Shown here piece after piece: positions 16,428 through 24,941 of a stretch of 64,000 nucleotides of DNA (its first letter is position 1; each line of letters begins with the position of its first letter). The notes under the pieces are model-generated. The model saw only the letters and a list, made by a program, of their open reading frames with translations, made no database searches and was not told the DNA's origin. The DNA is from PALSA-188 sp963720075 (GTDB lineage Bacteria > Acidobacteriota > Terriglobia > Terriglobales > Acidobacteriaceae): NCBI GenBank assembly GCA_963720075.1, contig CAVREG010000012.1, positions 142,713 to 206,712 on the forward strand. Reading direction: 5' to 3'. The translations under genes were made by a program, and so were the position numbers.

Positions 16428-18017
16428 ATGACGGACCCGCGCCACAGCGCTTTTTGGATGCGCGTCAGAGCTAATCGCCTGACATCTACGCTTACGATTT
16501 TGGCCACATTGACGGTCGGCATCCTGATCGGAACCGTTATTTCTTACGGGGTGAAAGGGCAAGAGGGCAAGAAGGCCTCGGATGCAACGCCTTTAACGGT
16601 ACCCTCGCCACAAGTTCTCTCCAATCAGTTCTCTCAAATCGCAAAGCAGCTCGAGCCGAGCGTGGTAAACATCAATACTGAGGCCACAATAAAGCAAAGC
16701 GTGCATCCGCGCCGCCGCGAAAACCCTGACGATGATGATCAGGGAGGGCAGGGCGGCCAGAATCCCTTTGACGATTTCTTTGACCGCTTCTTCGGCGGCC
16801 CTGGCAGCGACGGCGGAGCGATCCGTGAACATTCGCTCGGTTCCGGCGTTATTGTTGATCCCAAGGGCTACATTCTTACGAATCGTCACGTAGTGGAGAA
16901 AGCAGACCGCATTCGGGTGAAACTCCAGGACGACCCTCCGGGCGTGCTACACGATGCGAAGGTTGTCGGCGAAGATCAGGAAACCGATCTAGCGGTGATC
17001 AAGATTAATGTTGATCGTTCCCTGCCGGTCGCGAAACTCGGCAATTCCGACAGCATGCAGGTGGGGGATTGGGTTCTAGCCGTAGGCAGTCCTTTCGGAT
17101 TGCAGGAAACCGTCACTGCGGGCATCGTCTCTGCAAAGGGACGCAACATCGTGCCCAGTCACCAGTTCCAGTCCTTTATTCAGACCGATGCGGCCATCAA
17201 TCCAGGAAACTCGGGAGGCCCATTGGTCAATATGTCCGGCGAAGTAATTGGCATCAATACGGCGATTCTTACCGATACGAATGCATACGCCGGAGTCGGA
17301 TTTGCGATGCCGTCGAACACCATAGCCTCAGTCTATAACCAACTGATTGGCCCGGAGCACAGGGTAGCGCGTGGGTCCATCGGAATTGAATTTAATGCTG
17401 AGGAAAATCCAGCCATCGCTCGCGTTTATGGCGTTCAATCTGGCGTGACGGTTTCCAGCGTTGTGGCTGGAAGTCCGGCGGAAAAGGCTGACCTGAAAGT
17501 TGGAGACACAATTACCACCGTGGACGGCAGGCGAGTGAAAAATGGCGATGACCTGGTTGCCGACATTGCCAGCCGCAAACCCGGCACAAAAGTCACGCTG
17601 GGTCTGATCCGCAATGGCAAGAAACAAGACGCTCCAGTAATTGTCGCCGACCGCTCAAAACTCTTTGCTTCCCGGGGCGGAGATGAAGATGAGGGCAACT
17701 CGGAAGCAGCTCCAAAAGCGAGCCGTTTTGGAGTCACGGTGCGCGGCATTACACCTGACATGGCAGACCGTCTCGACATTCCTGCCGGAAAAGGTGTTAT
17801 CGTGCAGGACGTGAAACCGGGATCTTTCGCGGAAGATGCCGGTTTGAGCCGTGGCGATGTCGTGCTCGAAATCAACAAACAGCCGGTGAATAATGAGGAT
17901 GACTTCAATCGGATTGAATCAAGCATGAAAAGTGGACAGGATGTCGTCTTTCTGGTCCGCCAAAGGGGCGCTGGCCGTCAGGACGGTACTATTTTCCTGG
18001 CAGGCACACTTCCGTAA
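16428..18017 (+). CDS. Do-like periplasmic serine protease (HtrA/DegP family)
   Basis: 529 residues. It degrades or refolds misfolded envelope proteins. A transmembrane anchor lies at about 20-40 (TSTLTILATLTVGILIGTVI), followed by a Gly/Asp-rich segment. The trypsin-like domain carries the triad His153 (TNRHVV), Asp187 (DLAVIKI) and Ser262 (NPGNSGGPL). Two PDZ domains follow, the first with SVVAGSPAEKADLKVGDTI and the second with VKPGSFAEDAGLSRGDVVLE. Length and order match the family. The start is supported by GGAGG. It diverges from the rimP operon. Confidence 0.95.
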   Translation: MTDPRHSAFWMRVRANRLTSTLTILATLTVGILIGTVISYGVKGQEGKKASDATPLTVPSPQVLSNQFSQIAKQLEPSVVNINTEATIKQSVHPRRRENPDDDDQGGQGGQNPFDDFFDRFFGGPGSDGGAIREHSLGSGVIVDPKGYILTNRHVVEKADRIRVKLQDDPPGVLHDAKVVGEDQETDLAVIKINVDRSLPVAKLGNSDSMQVGDWVLAVGSPFGLQETVTAGIVSAKGRNIVPSHQFQSFIQTDAAINPGNSGGPLVNMSGEVIGINTAILTDTNAYAGVGFAMPSNTIASVYNQLIGPEHRVARGSIGIEFNAEENPAIARVYGVQSGVTVSSVVAGSPAEKADLKVGDTITTVDGRRVKNGDDLVADIASRKPGTKVTLGLIRNGKKQDAPVIVADRSKLFASRGGDEDEGNSEAAPKASRFGVTVRGITPDMADRLDIPAGKGVIVQDVKPGSFAEDAGLSRGDVVLEINKQPVNNEDDFNRIESSMKSGQDVVFLVRQRGAGRQDGTIFLAGTLP

Positions 18018-18122
18018 CCTGAAAAGAACGCTGCTGGGACTGGTCCTGAGGCCCGATTCAAGGGATGATTACACAGGACCAACCGGTTTGGGTTTGAAAG
18101 TTCCTGGACCTCGAGGTGAAGG

Positions 18123-18605
18123 TTGCGAAGCAAGATTTTTCTACATGGGATGTTCGTTAGGATCGCGGTAATGCTGTTGCTGTCAGCTGCGATTGCGTAT
18201 GCCAGCGCTCCTACGCCCAAGAAAAAAACCTCCGCTAAAGCCGCGTCTCACGGTTCCGCTCACCGGCGTCACTCCCGCAGGCATGTAGCGAAATCTCACG
18301 GGCAGCAGAAAATTGATCCTCAGCGCGCCGAGCAAATCCAGGAAGCTCTTATTCGCGAACATTATCTTTCTGGGGAAGCCTCCGGAGTGTGGGATAGCGC
18401 CAGTCAAAGCGCAATGCAGCATTACCAGGCGTCTAACGGTTGGCAGACGAAAGTTGTCCCTGACTCGCGAGCACTGATTAAGCTAGGGCTTGGTCCGGAC
18501 CACGGCCACCTGCTCAATCCCGAAAGCGCAATGACTTCTCCGCCGCAGTTGTCCCCTCGAACCTCGGTCTCGGATTCGCCCGCCGTCAGCGATCGGCAGA
18601 AGTAA
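18123..18605 (+). CDS. secreted peptidoglycan-binding domain protein
   Basis: 160 residues from a TTG at 18123, preceded by GAGGTGAAGG. A hydrophobic signal segment (IAVMLLLSAAIAYASA) is followed by a basic His/Arg/Lys-rich linker. A PG_binding_1-like domain at about 65-120 reads AEQIQEALIREHYLSGEASG, VWDSASQSAMQHYQ and DSRALIKLGL. A disordered Ser/Pro tail completes it. The protein probably anchors in the cell wall; no catalytic domain is present. It lies 105 bases after the HtrA gene on the same strand. Confidence 0.75.
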   Translation: MRSKIFLHGMFVRIAVMLLLSAAIAYASAPTPKKKTSAKAASHGSAHRRHSRRHVAKSHGQQKIDPQRAEQIQEALIREHYLSGEASGVWDSASQSAMQHYQASNGWQTKVVPDSRALIKLGLGPDHGHLLNPESAMTSPPQLSPRTSVSDSPAVSDRQK

Positions 18606-18704
18606 GCGCTCGGTCGTAGCCAAAAGTCCGTAGTCTGCGCCGAGCAGTAAATATTCCCCTTGGCGATTCGCTGGTGCTAGTATGTCGGGCTGAGCAGGTG
18701 TCCC

Positions 18705-19157
18705 ATGAAACTCACAGATGCGGTGGAAGCTGTATTGAAGTCGAAAGGTTCCAACCGGGTGTTGTCCATAGGGCCAGACCAGTCCGTTTTCGAGGCCATA
18801 CAGAAGATGGCGGACGAAAGTGTGGGCGCTTTGATTGTTCTGTCTCAGGACAAACTCGTCGGTATTTTGTCGGAGCGGGATTACGCGCGCAAAGTGATAC
18901 TGAAAGGCCTTTCGTCCAAGGAGACGCCGGTTCGCGACATCATGACCACCCCGGTTGTGTTCGTAACCCGGCAGCATACTGTTGACGAATGTATGAGCAT
19001 CATGACGAAGCATCGTCTTCGCCACCTTCCAGTCATGAAAGATGATGCGGTGGTTGGCATCGTTTCGATCGGCGATTTGGTGAAGTGGACGATTTCCGGG
19101 CAGGCGGAGACTATTCAAGAGCTCCAGGGATACATCACCGGGGGCTATCCTGGTTAG
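18705..19157 (+). CDS. CBS-domain protein
   Basis: 150 residues made of two CBS motifs forming one Bateman module: residues about 8-60 (GPDQSVFEAIQKMADESVGA, LSERDYARKV) and 75-130 (VRDIMTTPVVFV, TKHRLRHLPVMKDDAVVGIV, SIGDLV). Such proteins bind adenine nucleotides and act as energy-sensing regulators or partners. No effector domain is fused. The ATG at 18705 fits the family start. Confidence 0.85.
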   Translation: MKLTDAVEAVLKSKGSNRVLSIGPDQSVFEAIQKMADESVGALIVLSQDKLVGILSERDYARKVILKGLSSKETPVRDIMTTPVVFVTRQHTVDECMSIMTKHRLRHLPVMKDDAVVGIVSIGDLVKWTISGQAETIQELQGYITGGYPG

Positions 19158-19308
19158 GCGGCCCTGAAGTCAGTTCAATGCGGATGGTTGGAGGCTCTGT
19201 CAAGGGGTGCCATCCCAGCTGAAAGGTCAGGCCATACCGGCCAAGCTATGCTCGCCCAGCCGGACGGGGCGTCCGGGTTTACATGATTCCCGAATAATTC
19301 GACGGGGG

Positions 19309-20061
19309 TTAGGAGTTGCCCGCGACTGTCCTCAATTTACCCGGCAGAAAATGATACGGGGGCCATGGGCCGCTGATCACCAGTTCACAGTTCTTTAGTT
19401 GCTTGGCTGCGCTGGTGTAGCGGTTCTGATATTTTTCTACAGCCTTGGAGTCAATCAGGTGAGCGATGTCAATCAACATGCCGTTGGTATTCACGCGCTT
19501 GCAACTGACTTCTTCTTCGAGCGGATTGAATAGTTTGTGGACTTGTACTGATAGAGCGCGGGCCTTGGTCTGGCGCTCGCGGTCTTTGAAGGCTTTATCC
19601 CGCAACTTCATAAGGTAGTCGCCGCCAACCGTGTCGGGCAGCGGAACGTCGGCGATAGCCGGCCGCAGAGACCCGTCGCGAACCAGCAATTTGAGGTGCA
19701 TTTCGGCTTTGCCTCGGAGCTTGGCTACGCTCTCCCCGAAAGCCCGTTTATTGGCGCGAACCGCCTGGCGTAGCGCGTCATCGGTGTCAAAAATCGTACC
19801 GAAGCGGAAAGGAAGCACGGTCCCGGTACGGAAACACACGCTCACCACCCGCGCATGTTCAATCACATGTTTTTCTTCGAGCTGACCATTTTCGGCGGCC
19901 CGGTCATATTCGGTGACAATCACGGCAAAATCGCCGCTGGGATAGCTGAGGACGGGCGCGCCATTCACCCCTTGTATGCCTTCCAGCAGGAAAGGACGGC
20001 GGCTGCGTGTTCCATTTTGTAGGGCTTGATGCTCAGTGAGGCAGTACGCGTACCACGACAT
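19309..20061 (-). CDS. GvpL/GvpF-family gas vesicle protein (orphan)
   Basis: 250 residues. GvpL/GvpF proteins are accessory components needed for gas vesicle assembly. Family signatures: MSWYAYCLTE at the start, VLPFRFGTIF near residue 90, and ISGPWPPYHF near 235. No GvpA shell protein or other gvp gene is in the window, so this copy is detached from any visible cluster. GGAGAG precedes the start. The 300 bases upstream carry three AGTACTTA repeats that may be an operator. Confidence 0.85.
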   Translation of the reverse strand: MSWYAYCLTEHQALQNGTRSRRPFLLEGIQGVNGAPVLSYPSGDFAVIVTEYDRAAENGQLEEKHVIEHARVVSVCFRTGTVLPFRFGTIFDTDDALRQAVRANKRAFGESVAKLRGKAEMHLKLLVRDGSLRPAIADVPLPDTVGGDYLMKLRDKAFKDRERQTKARALSVQVHKLFNPLEEEVSCKRVNTNGMLIDIAHLIDSKAVEKYQNRYTSAAKQLKNCELVISGPWPPYHFLPGKLRTVAGNS

Positions 20062-20127
20062 AGGGTCTCTCCGAACCTACTTCGAGGCAGAACCTACCTC
20101 GAATGGGGGATAGCTCGTTACGACTCT

Positions 20128-20167
20128 AGTACTTATGCTAGTACTTAAGGAAGATTGGCAGTACTTA
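20128..20167. promoter_or_regulatory. three AGTACTTA direct repeats upstream of the GvpL/F gene
   Basis: AGTACTTA occurs at 20128-20135, 20140-20147 and 20160-20167. The first two start 12 bases apart and the third 20 bases later. Each contains the palindrome AGTACT. The array is 67 bases upstream of the minus-strand gvp-like gene, a plausible place for a repressor or activator. The rest of 20062-20361 shows only two TTGCAA-type motifs near 20228 and 20272. Confidence 0.35.
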
Positions 20168-20361
20168 CGCGAGATGGACGCCAATTGCCGCGTCCATGTT
20201 GTACTTTACTACCGAAACAGGAAAAATTGCAACCATTTTGTTGCATAGAACATCTTCGACGAGGTTTTCGGTTGCAATTTATACGCAGCTGGGGATGCTA
20301 TGATGTTTTCTTCGCTACACTGCTTCTGGAATAGCTGCCCCTGACGGCGCGGCTACTCTTC

Positions 20362-21417
20362 ATGCGTATAAAACGACGCCTCCCAATTTTCCTGGTTGTG
20401 CTGCTGGTTGCCGCGGCAGTTGCATTTCTCGTTGTGCTCCGGAAGCATGCCCCGCCGGAGCCTGCCCGTCTTCTGCCAAGCGCTGACGGATTCGCCTACA
20501 TCAATCTTCAATGGATACGCAGAACAAACATCACCGGCCAATTGCCGGATGTTCCCCACGATCCAGAGTATGAGCGATTCATTCAGGAGACTGGATTCCA
20601 GTTCGAGCGCGATCTCGATCAGGCGGCCTTTGCCATCCACTATCCTGGGACGGCGGATGGCGATCCTCAAGAAGCCAGATTCTCAGAAATTTTTGTTGGA
20701 AAGATTAATGGAGAACGGTTGCGTGTCTATTTGCGCAAAATCTCAGGTTCAATTGAGACGTACGGTTCCACGGAAATTTACATCATTCCATTGGCAGGGC
20801 GTACGCTGCGAGTTGCGATTCTTGGAGTGGACACGGTCGCAGCCTCCAACAACAGCGATCCCGAGGTAATTCGCGGAATCATCTCGCGTTCACGCAAGCT
20901 GGCATCGCCATTCGGCGGTCCTGCGCTCTTGCGCCAGTATTACAAGCACATCCCTATCGGAAGCCTCGCATGGGGAATTCTGCGGACCGGTAGCTCCTCA
21001 GACGTGGCAGCCGGGTTGCGTCCTCTTGGCCTCGATTCATCTTTTCTATTCTCAAAACCTGCGGTGGTCGTCGGCTCAGCTCGATACCTGGTTTCGGTCC
21101 GCCTCAGGGCCGAAGCATTCACGGGAAGCGATGAAGAAGCGCAGCAGGTAACTGAAAAAGTGAAGACATTCTTAAATATTTTCGGATCGGCGGAAATATC
21201 AGTCGCGGGCGGAACGGATCCGGACGTGAAGAAGTTGTTCAGCAGTCTAAAGGTCGAGCAGCATAAAGATCGGGCTGTGCTTACGGCTATTGTCCCAACA
21301 AATTTTATTCGCAAGCTGGTCGCCGAAGCACCGAATGAAGTGGGCGCCGGAGAACCTCAAGAAGCTCCTTTGTCCGAAGAGAAAAAGCCGGCAAAAGAGA
21401 AGAAGCCTGCAAAATGA
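20362..21417 (+). CDS. membrane-anchored hypothetical protein
   Basis: 351 residues. One N-terminal membrane helix (PIFLVVLLVAAAVAFLVVL, about residues 8-26) anchors a large extracytoplasmic domain. The domain starts PARLLPSADGFAYINLQWIR and continues with mixed alpha/beta sequence. The C-terminus is Lys/Glu/Pro-rich with repeated EKKPAKEKKPAK. No catalytic motif is recognised. It converges with the EamA transporter gene, leaving 27 bases between the stops. Function is unknown. Confidence 0.7.
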   Translation: MRIKRRLPIFLVVLLVAAAVAFLVVLRKHAPPEPARLLPSADGFAYINLQWIRRTNITGQLPDVPHDPEYERFIQETGFQFERDLDQAAFAIHYPGTADGDPQEARFSEIFVGKINGERLRVYLRKISGSIETYGSTEIYIIPLAGRTLRVAILGVDTVAASNNSDPEVIRGIISRSRKLASPFGGPALLRQYYKHIPIGSLAWGILRTGSSSDVAAGLRPLGLDSSFLFSKPAVVVGSARYLVSVRLRAEAFTGSDEEAQQVTEKVKTFLNIFGSAEISVAGGTDPDVKKLFSSLKVEQHKDRAVLTAIVPTNFIRKLVAEAPNEVGAGEPQEAPLSEEKKPAKEKKPAK

Positions 21418-21444
21418 TCGGGTTGCTCAGGGGTCGGCTCCGGA

Positions 21445-22290
21445 TCACCTGAATGCAATCATGGGCACCGCCAATAGAGCCGCAATTATCCCAACGGTCT
21501 TCCATCGCGTGAAGTGTTCCCGCAGAAAAATTCGGGCCAGAAGAACGGTGACTACCGGATAAAGCGACGTAAGCACTACCGCCTGATCTAATCTTCCAAC
21601 CTGGCTGGCGCGAATGAACATCACGCTGCCGTTGACGTCGAGACACCCAGCCAATACAGCTAGTCCTATTCGGAACGCGTCCGTGTTGCGGAACAATCGG
21701 CCAAACAGCACGATTGAGCCTGTCAGGATTAAAGAAGACAAACGGGCAGCCGAAGCGATCCAAAGCGCCGAGCCATTTCCCGCCTGCTTGATGCACATGA
21801 AGAAGCCGGCAAACCCTATTCCCGCCAGCACCGCTAAGCCGATGCCTTCGGGCCGGCCCTCATGTTCAGGCCGTGAAACCATCCATATCCCAAGTCCCGC
21901 GAGAAGAAATCCTGCAATCTGTAACGGGCGCGGAAGCCCTTCCGAGAAAATTGCGAAGAATGTTGGAATTGCAGCGCCGAGCACAGCCGAAACCGGTGCT
22001 GCAAGTCCCATTCGCCCGCTCGCCAGTGCGCGATAAAAAATTGCCAGAGCCAGACCTCCCGAAAGGCCCGCGGCCAAGGCCCACCCTAAACTGTGGGTGG
22101 AAGGAATCGCGGAATGTTTCGCCACGGCAATTGTTGTAATAAATGCCAGGCTGCTTGCGTGGGCTATGGCGGTAATTAAAAAAACATTCGCGCGGCGGGA
22201 CGCGTATCCGCCAATAAAATCGCTGGCACCCCAACAAGCAACAGCAGCCAGGCCGAATGCGGTGGGCGCGAGTGCGAAAGATGCAGGCAT
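21445..22290 (-). CDS. EamA-family (DMT superfamily) transporter
   Basis: 281 residues with about ten hydrophobic segments in two similar halves, the EamA layout. Early landmarks are AVACWGASDFIGGYASRRAN and ALASGRMGLAAPVSAVLGA. The second half ends DQAVVLTSLYPVVTVLLAR and FLREHFTRWKTVGI, with the typical final helix. Members export amino acids or other small metabolites; the substrate cannot be read from the sequence. Confidence 0.9.
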   Translation of the reverse strand: MPASFALAPTAFGLAAVACWGASDFIGGYASRRANVFLITAIAHASSLAFITTIAVAKHSAIPSTHSLGWALAAGLSGGLALAIFYRALASGRMGLAAPVSAVLGAAIPTFFAIFSEGLPRPLQIAGFLLAGLGIWMVSRPEHEGRPEGIGLAVLAGIGFAGFFMCIKQAGNGSALWIASAARLSSLILTGSIVLFGRLFRNTDAFRIGLAVLAGCLDVNGSVMFIRASQVGRLDQAVVLTSLYPVVTVLLARIFLREHFTRWKTVGIIAALLAVPMIAFR

Positions 22291-22334
22291 GTTCGTGGGT
22301 GAAAAAGATTAGCACGGGACTTTGCGAAGGAACA

Positions 22335-22500
22335 CGTAGGGGCGGACGTCCTCGTCCGCCGTGGCCGAGCGAGGCTCGGCGGTTGCGAATCTTAGATAAT
22401 TTCTAACCTGGATGATTGCATCGCAGCCAACCGCTAGAAAGATTCCGGCGGACTTCGTCCGCCTGCCCAGACGAGGACGTCTGGGCCTACGTAGATCATT
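22335..22500. repeat. dispersed GC-rich repeats between EamA and rpe
   Basis: GGGGCGGACGTCCTCGTCCG near 22338, then GGCGGACTTCGTCCGCC near 22447 and CCAGACGAGGACGTCTGGG near 22468. These are self-complementary hairpins. The first matches the element inside nrdJ at 5752-5830 on the opposite strand. Confidence 0.55.
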
Positions 22501-22590
22501 GTGGCCACGAGGGAACACTGTTATTCGGGCGGAATATAGCTTTGCCGCGTGGTAAACTTTTCCCAAGCTTCTTGTTCCCGGGAACCCAGG

Positions 22591-23265
22591 TTGATTGAAC
22601 TAGCCCCCTCTATTCTTTCGGCGGATTTCGCTCGTCTGGCGGACCAGATTCACGGTGCCGCGGAAGGCGGAGCCACCATAATCCATGTGGACATTATGGA
22701 TGGCCACTTTGTTCCTAATATTACGGTCGGGCCGCCTGTGGTAAAGTCGCTGCGAAAAGTCACCGACCTGCCGCTCGATTGTCATCTGATGATCGAGAAT
22801 CCAGACGAATTTATTCCGCAGTTCGCCGAAGCCGGGGCAGACTGGATTTCCGTGCATCAGGAAGCATGCCGGCATTTAGACCGGACATTGCATCTTATTC
22901 AGAATCATGACTGCCGGGCGGGTGTGGTGATTAATCCTGCGACGCCGGTGGAATTTCTGACGGAAGTGCTCGATGTTGTGGATTATGTGCTGGTGATGTC
23001 GGTCAATCCCGGCTTCGGTGCACAGGAATTTATTCCGAACTCAGTCCATAAAATCCGCCGCCTGGCCGATTTGCGGCGGGAACGCAGGCTTAATTTTCGC
23101 ATTGAGGTGGACGGGGGAATCGCGCGCGACACGGCGTTAGAAGTGGTGAGGGCAGGGGCAGAAATTTTGGTTGCAGGCAACGCTATCTTCGGTCAGGGCG
23201 ATCCAAAGACTAACGCCCAAAATCTATTGAAGACCGCCAACGAGGCCACATTGCTGAAAGTGTGA
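22591..23265 (+). CDS. rpe: ribulose-phosphate 3-epimerase
   Basis: 224 residues from the TTG at 22591, chosen because IELAPSILSADF is the usual N-terminus; a GTG at 22549 would add 14 residues. It interconverts ribulose 5-phosphate and xylulose 5-phosphate in the pentose phosphate pathway. Metal and catalytic motifs are present: HVDIMDGHFVPNIT, PLDCHLMIENP, VMSVNPGFGAQ and IEVDGGI with ILVAGNAIF. It is followed by the BamD-like gene after 68 bases. Confidence 0.95.
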   Translation: MIELAPSILSADFARLADQIHGAAEGGATIIHVDIMDGHFVPNITVGPPVVKSLRKVTDLPLDCHLMIENPDEFIPQFAEAGADWISVHQEACRHLDRTLHLIQNHDCRAGVVINPATPVEFLTEVLDVVDYVLVMSVNPGFGAQEFIPNSVHKIRRLADLRRERRLNFRIEVDGGIARDTALEVVRAGAEILVAGNAIFGQGDPKTNAQNLLKTANEATLLKV

Positions 23266-23333
23266 ATCCCGGCTGTATCAGGGGCGGCGATTGTGCGGTC
23301 CTCGCGAATTCGCAAAGTACTTAAAAGGATTCT

Positions 23334-24791
23334 ATGTCACGTCGTATTTTTACAGTTTTTCTTCTCGGCCTGCTCGCATTTGCGGTGGCATGCAGCAACA
23401 AAAAAGTTAGCAACCCGCTTGCCAACATCGGTTCCAAGCAGCCCGACAAGGTCCTGTTTGACCGCGCCATGGACGCGATGAAGCACAACCATTTCGACGT
23501 GGCGCGCCTCGACATGCAGACGTTGATCAACGCGTATCCCGATTCCGAATATATTGCGCGCGCGAAACTGGCAGTCGCAGATTCCTGGTATGCCGAGGGT
23601 GGTACCGCCGGGCTCGCACAGGCAGAAGCCGAATACGAAGACTTTGAGACGTTCTTTCCCAACATGCCCGAGGCAGCTGAGGCTCAGCTGAAAATTGCCA
23701 ACATCCATTTCAGGCAAATGGAAAAGCCGGACCGCGATTATACGCACGCCGTGCGCGCCGAAGAAGAATACCGGAAGCTCATTTTGCAATGGCCCGATAG
23801 CAAACTGGTTCCCCAAGCCAAGCAGCGATTGTTGCAGGTGCAGGAAGTAATCGCAGAGCGTGAATTTCTGGTCGGCCGATTTTATTACAACCGCCAATCT
23901 TATCCGGCGGCGATTGCGCGATTGCAATCGCTCGCGGATGAATACCCTTTGTACAGCAAAGCCGATGAGACTTTGTATTTGCTTGGGCAATCTTACGAGG
24001 GCGAAATCGCTGTCATGCGGAGCAAGCAAGGCAACGAGGTTATGAAAACTCGAATGATTCAGGATTTTACAAAACACGCGGCAGAAGCTTATTCGCGAAT
24101 CCTGACGCGCTATCCGCTGATGGATAGTGCCGATGAGGCAAAACGCCGGCTGGAAGCGCTTAAGCAACCGGTTCCGAGACCGACCAAAGCTGCCGTTGCA
24201 CTCAACAAGGCCGAAGAAGCCAGCCGCCATCAGGACACCCCATTTTCCAAGGTGATGGGAACTTTCGAGAAGAGTCCTGACACATCGGCAGCGGCGACGG
24301 TCGGCGACCCGGCGCTCGTCGAACCCAAGGTGACCAGCGCGAAGGACGTGGTGCAGGCAGCCAGTCGTGCAGCCATGGGGGATTCAGGAAAACAGGCCGC
24401 GTCTGTAGAAACCGTAAAAGGAGCTATGCCAGCAGCGGACCAACCTGCGCCGCGATCAGATTCTCCTCTTAACAGTGATGCGACAGTTACCGGAGCCGCG
24501 GATACCTCTGCCGTGGATAACACCGTAGCCCAGCCTGATGCCAATGAATTGACGCCAAATGCAGCGCCTGATCCGAATGAACTGAAACCAAATGTTGCGG
24601 CGGACAATGCGCAGCCCCTGACACCCCCGCCGCAGGTTAACGAAATTCAGCAGGCTAATTCCAATCCGGCTGCAACAGGTGACGCGAAAACCGCAGACGC
24701 GGCTGCATCCCAGGAACCCGCCGACGACGCCGACATTTCTTCAAGCAAGAAAAAGAAGAAGAAGGGACTGCACAAAGTCGTCCCATTCTGA
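23334..24791 (+). CDS. BamD/YfiO-like outer membrane assembly lipoprotein
   Basis: 485 residues. BamD is the essential lipoprotein partner of BamA in outer membrane protein insertion. A lipoprotein signal is present (FAVACS, Cys at about residue 20). A TPR-like region (about 40-280) has DRAMDAMKHNHFDVARLDMQ, then INAYPDSEYIARAKLAVADS and later YPAAIARLQSLADEYP. BamD is normally 240-260 residues. This protein has some 200 extra residues, rich in Pro, Ala, Asn and Asp, ending in a basic KKKKKK-containing tail. Confidence 0.8.
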   Translation: MSRRIFTVFLLGLLAFAVACSNKKVSNPLANIGSKQPDKVLFDRAMDAMKHNHFDVARLDMQTLINAYPDSEYIARAKLAVADSWYAEGGTAGLAQAEAEYEDFETFFPNMPEAAEAQLKIANIHFRQMEKPDRDYTHAVRAEEEYRKLILQWPDSKLVPQAKQRLLQVQEVIAEREFLVGRFYYNRQSYPAAIARLQSLADEYPLYSKADETLYLLGQSYEGEIAVMRSKQGNEVMKTRMIQDFTKHAAEAYSRILTRYPLMDSADEAKRRLEALKQPVPRPTKAAVALNKAEEASRHQDTPFSKVMGTFEKSPDTSAAATVGDPALVEPKVTSAKDVVQAASRAAMGDSGKQAASVETVKGAMPAADQPAPRSDSPLNSDATVTGAADTSAVDNTVAQPDANELTPNAAPDPNELKPNVAADNAQPLTPPPQVNEIQQANSNPAATGDAKTADAAASQEPADDADISSSKKKKKKGLHKVVPF

Positions 24792-24941
24792 GCCGGAAAA
24801 ACCACATGGGGAAAGACGTCCCCGCCTGTCCAGTCGAGCGGGAGCTGGATCACGTCATTTTCCAGCGTATAAGGTTTTGCGCATCGCATATAGATTGAGA
24901 ATCCTCAAAAATTGTATCGAGTTCTAACCATGGAGAGACGC

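Noticed and set aside
20128..20167. CRISPR-like array
   Set aside because: The repeats are 8 bases long, only three in number and unevenly spaced, so they look like protein-binding sites.
23337..24230. A 297-codon minus-strand frame opposite the BamD-like gene
   Set aside because: Antisense shadow; the plus strand has a lipobox and TPR repeats.
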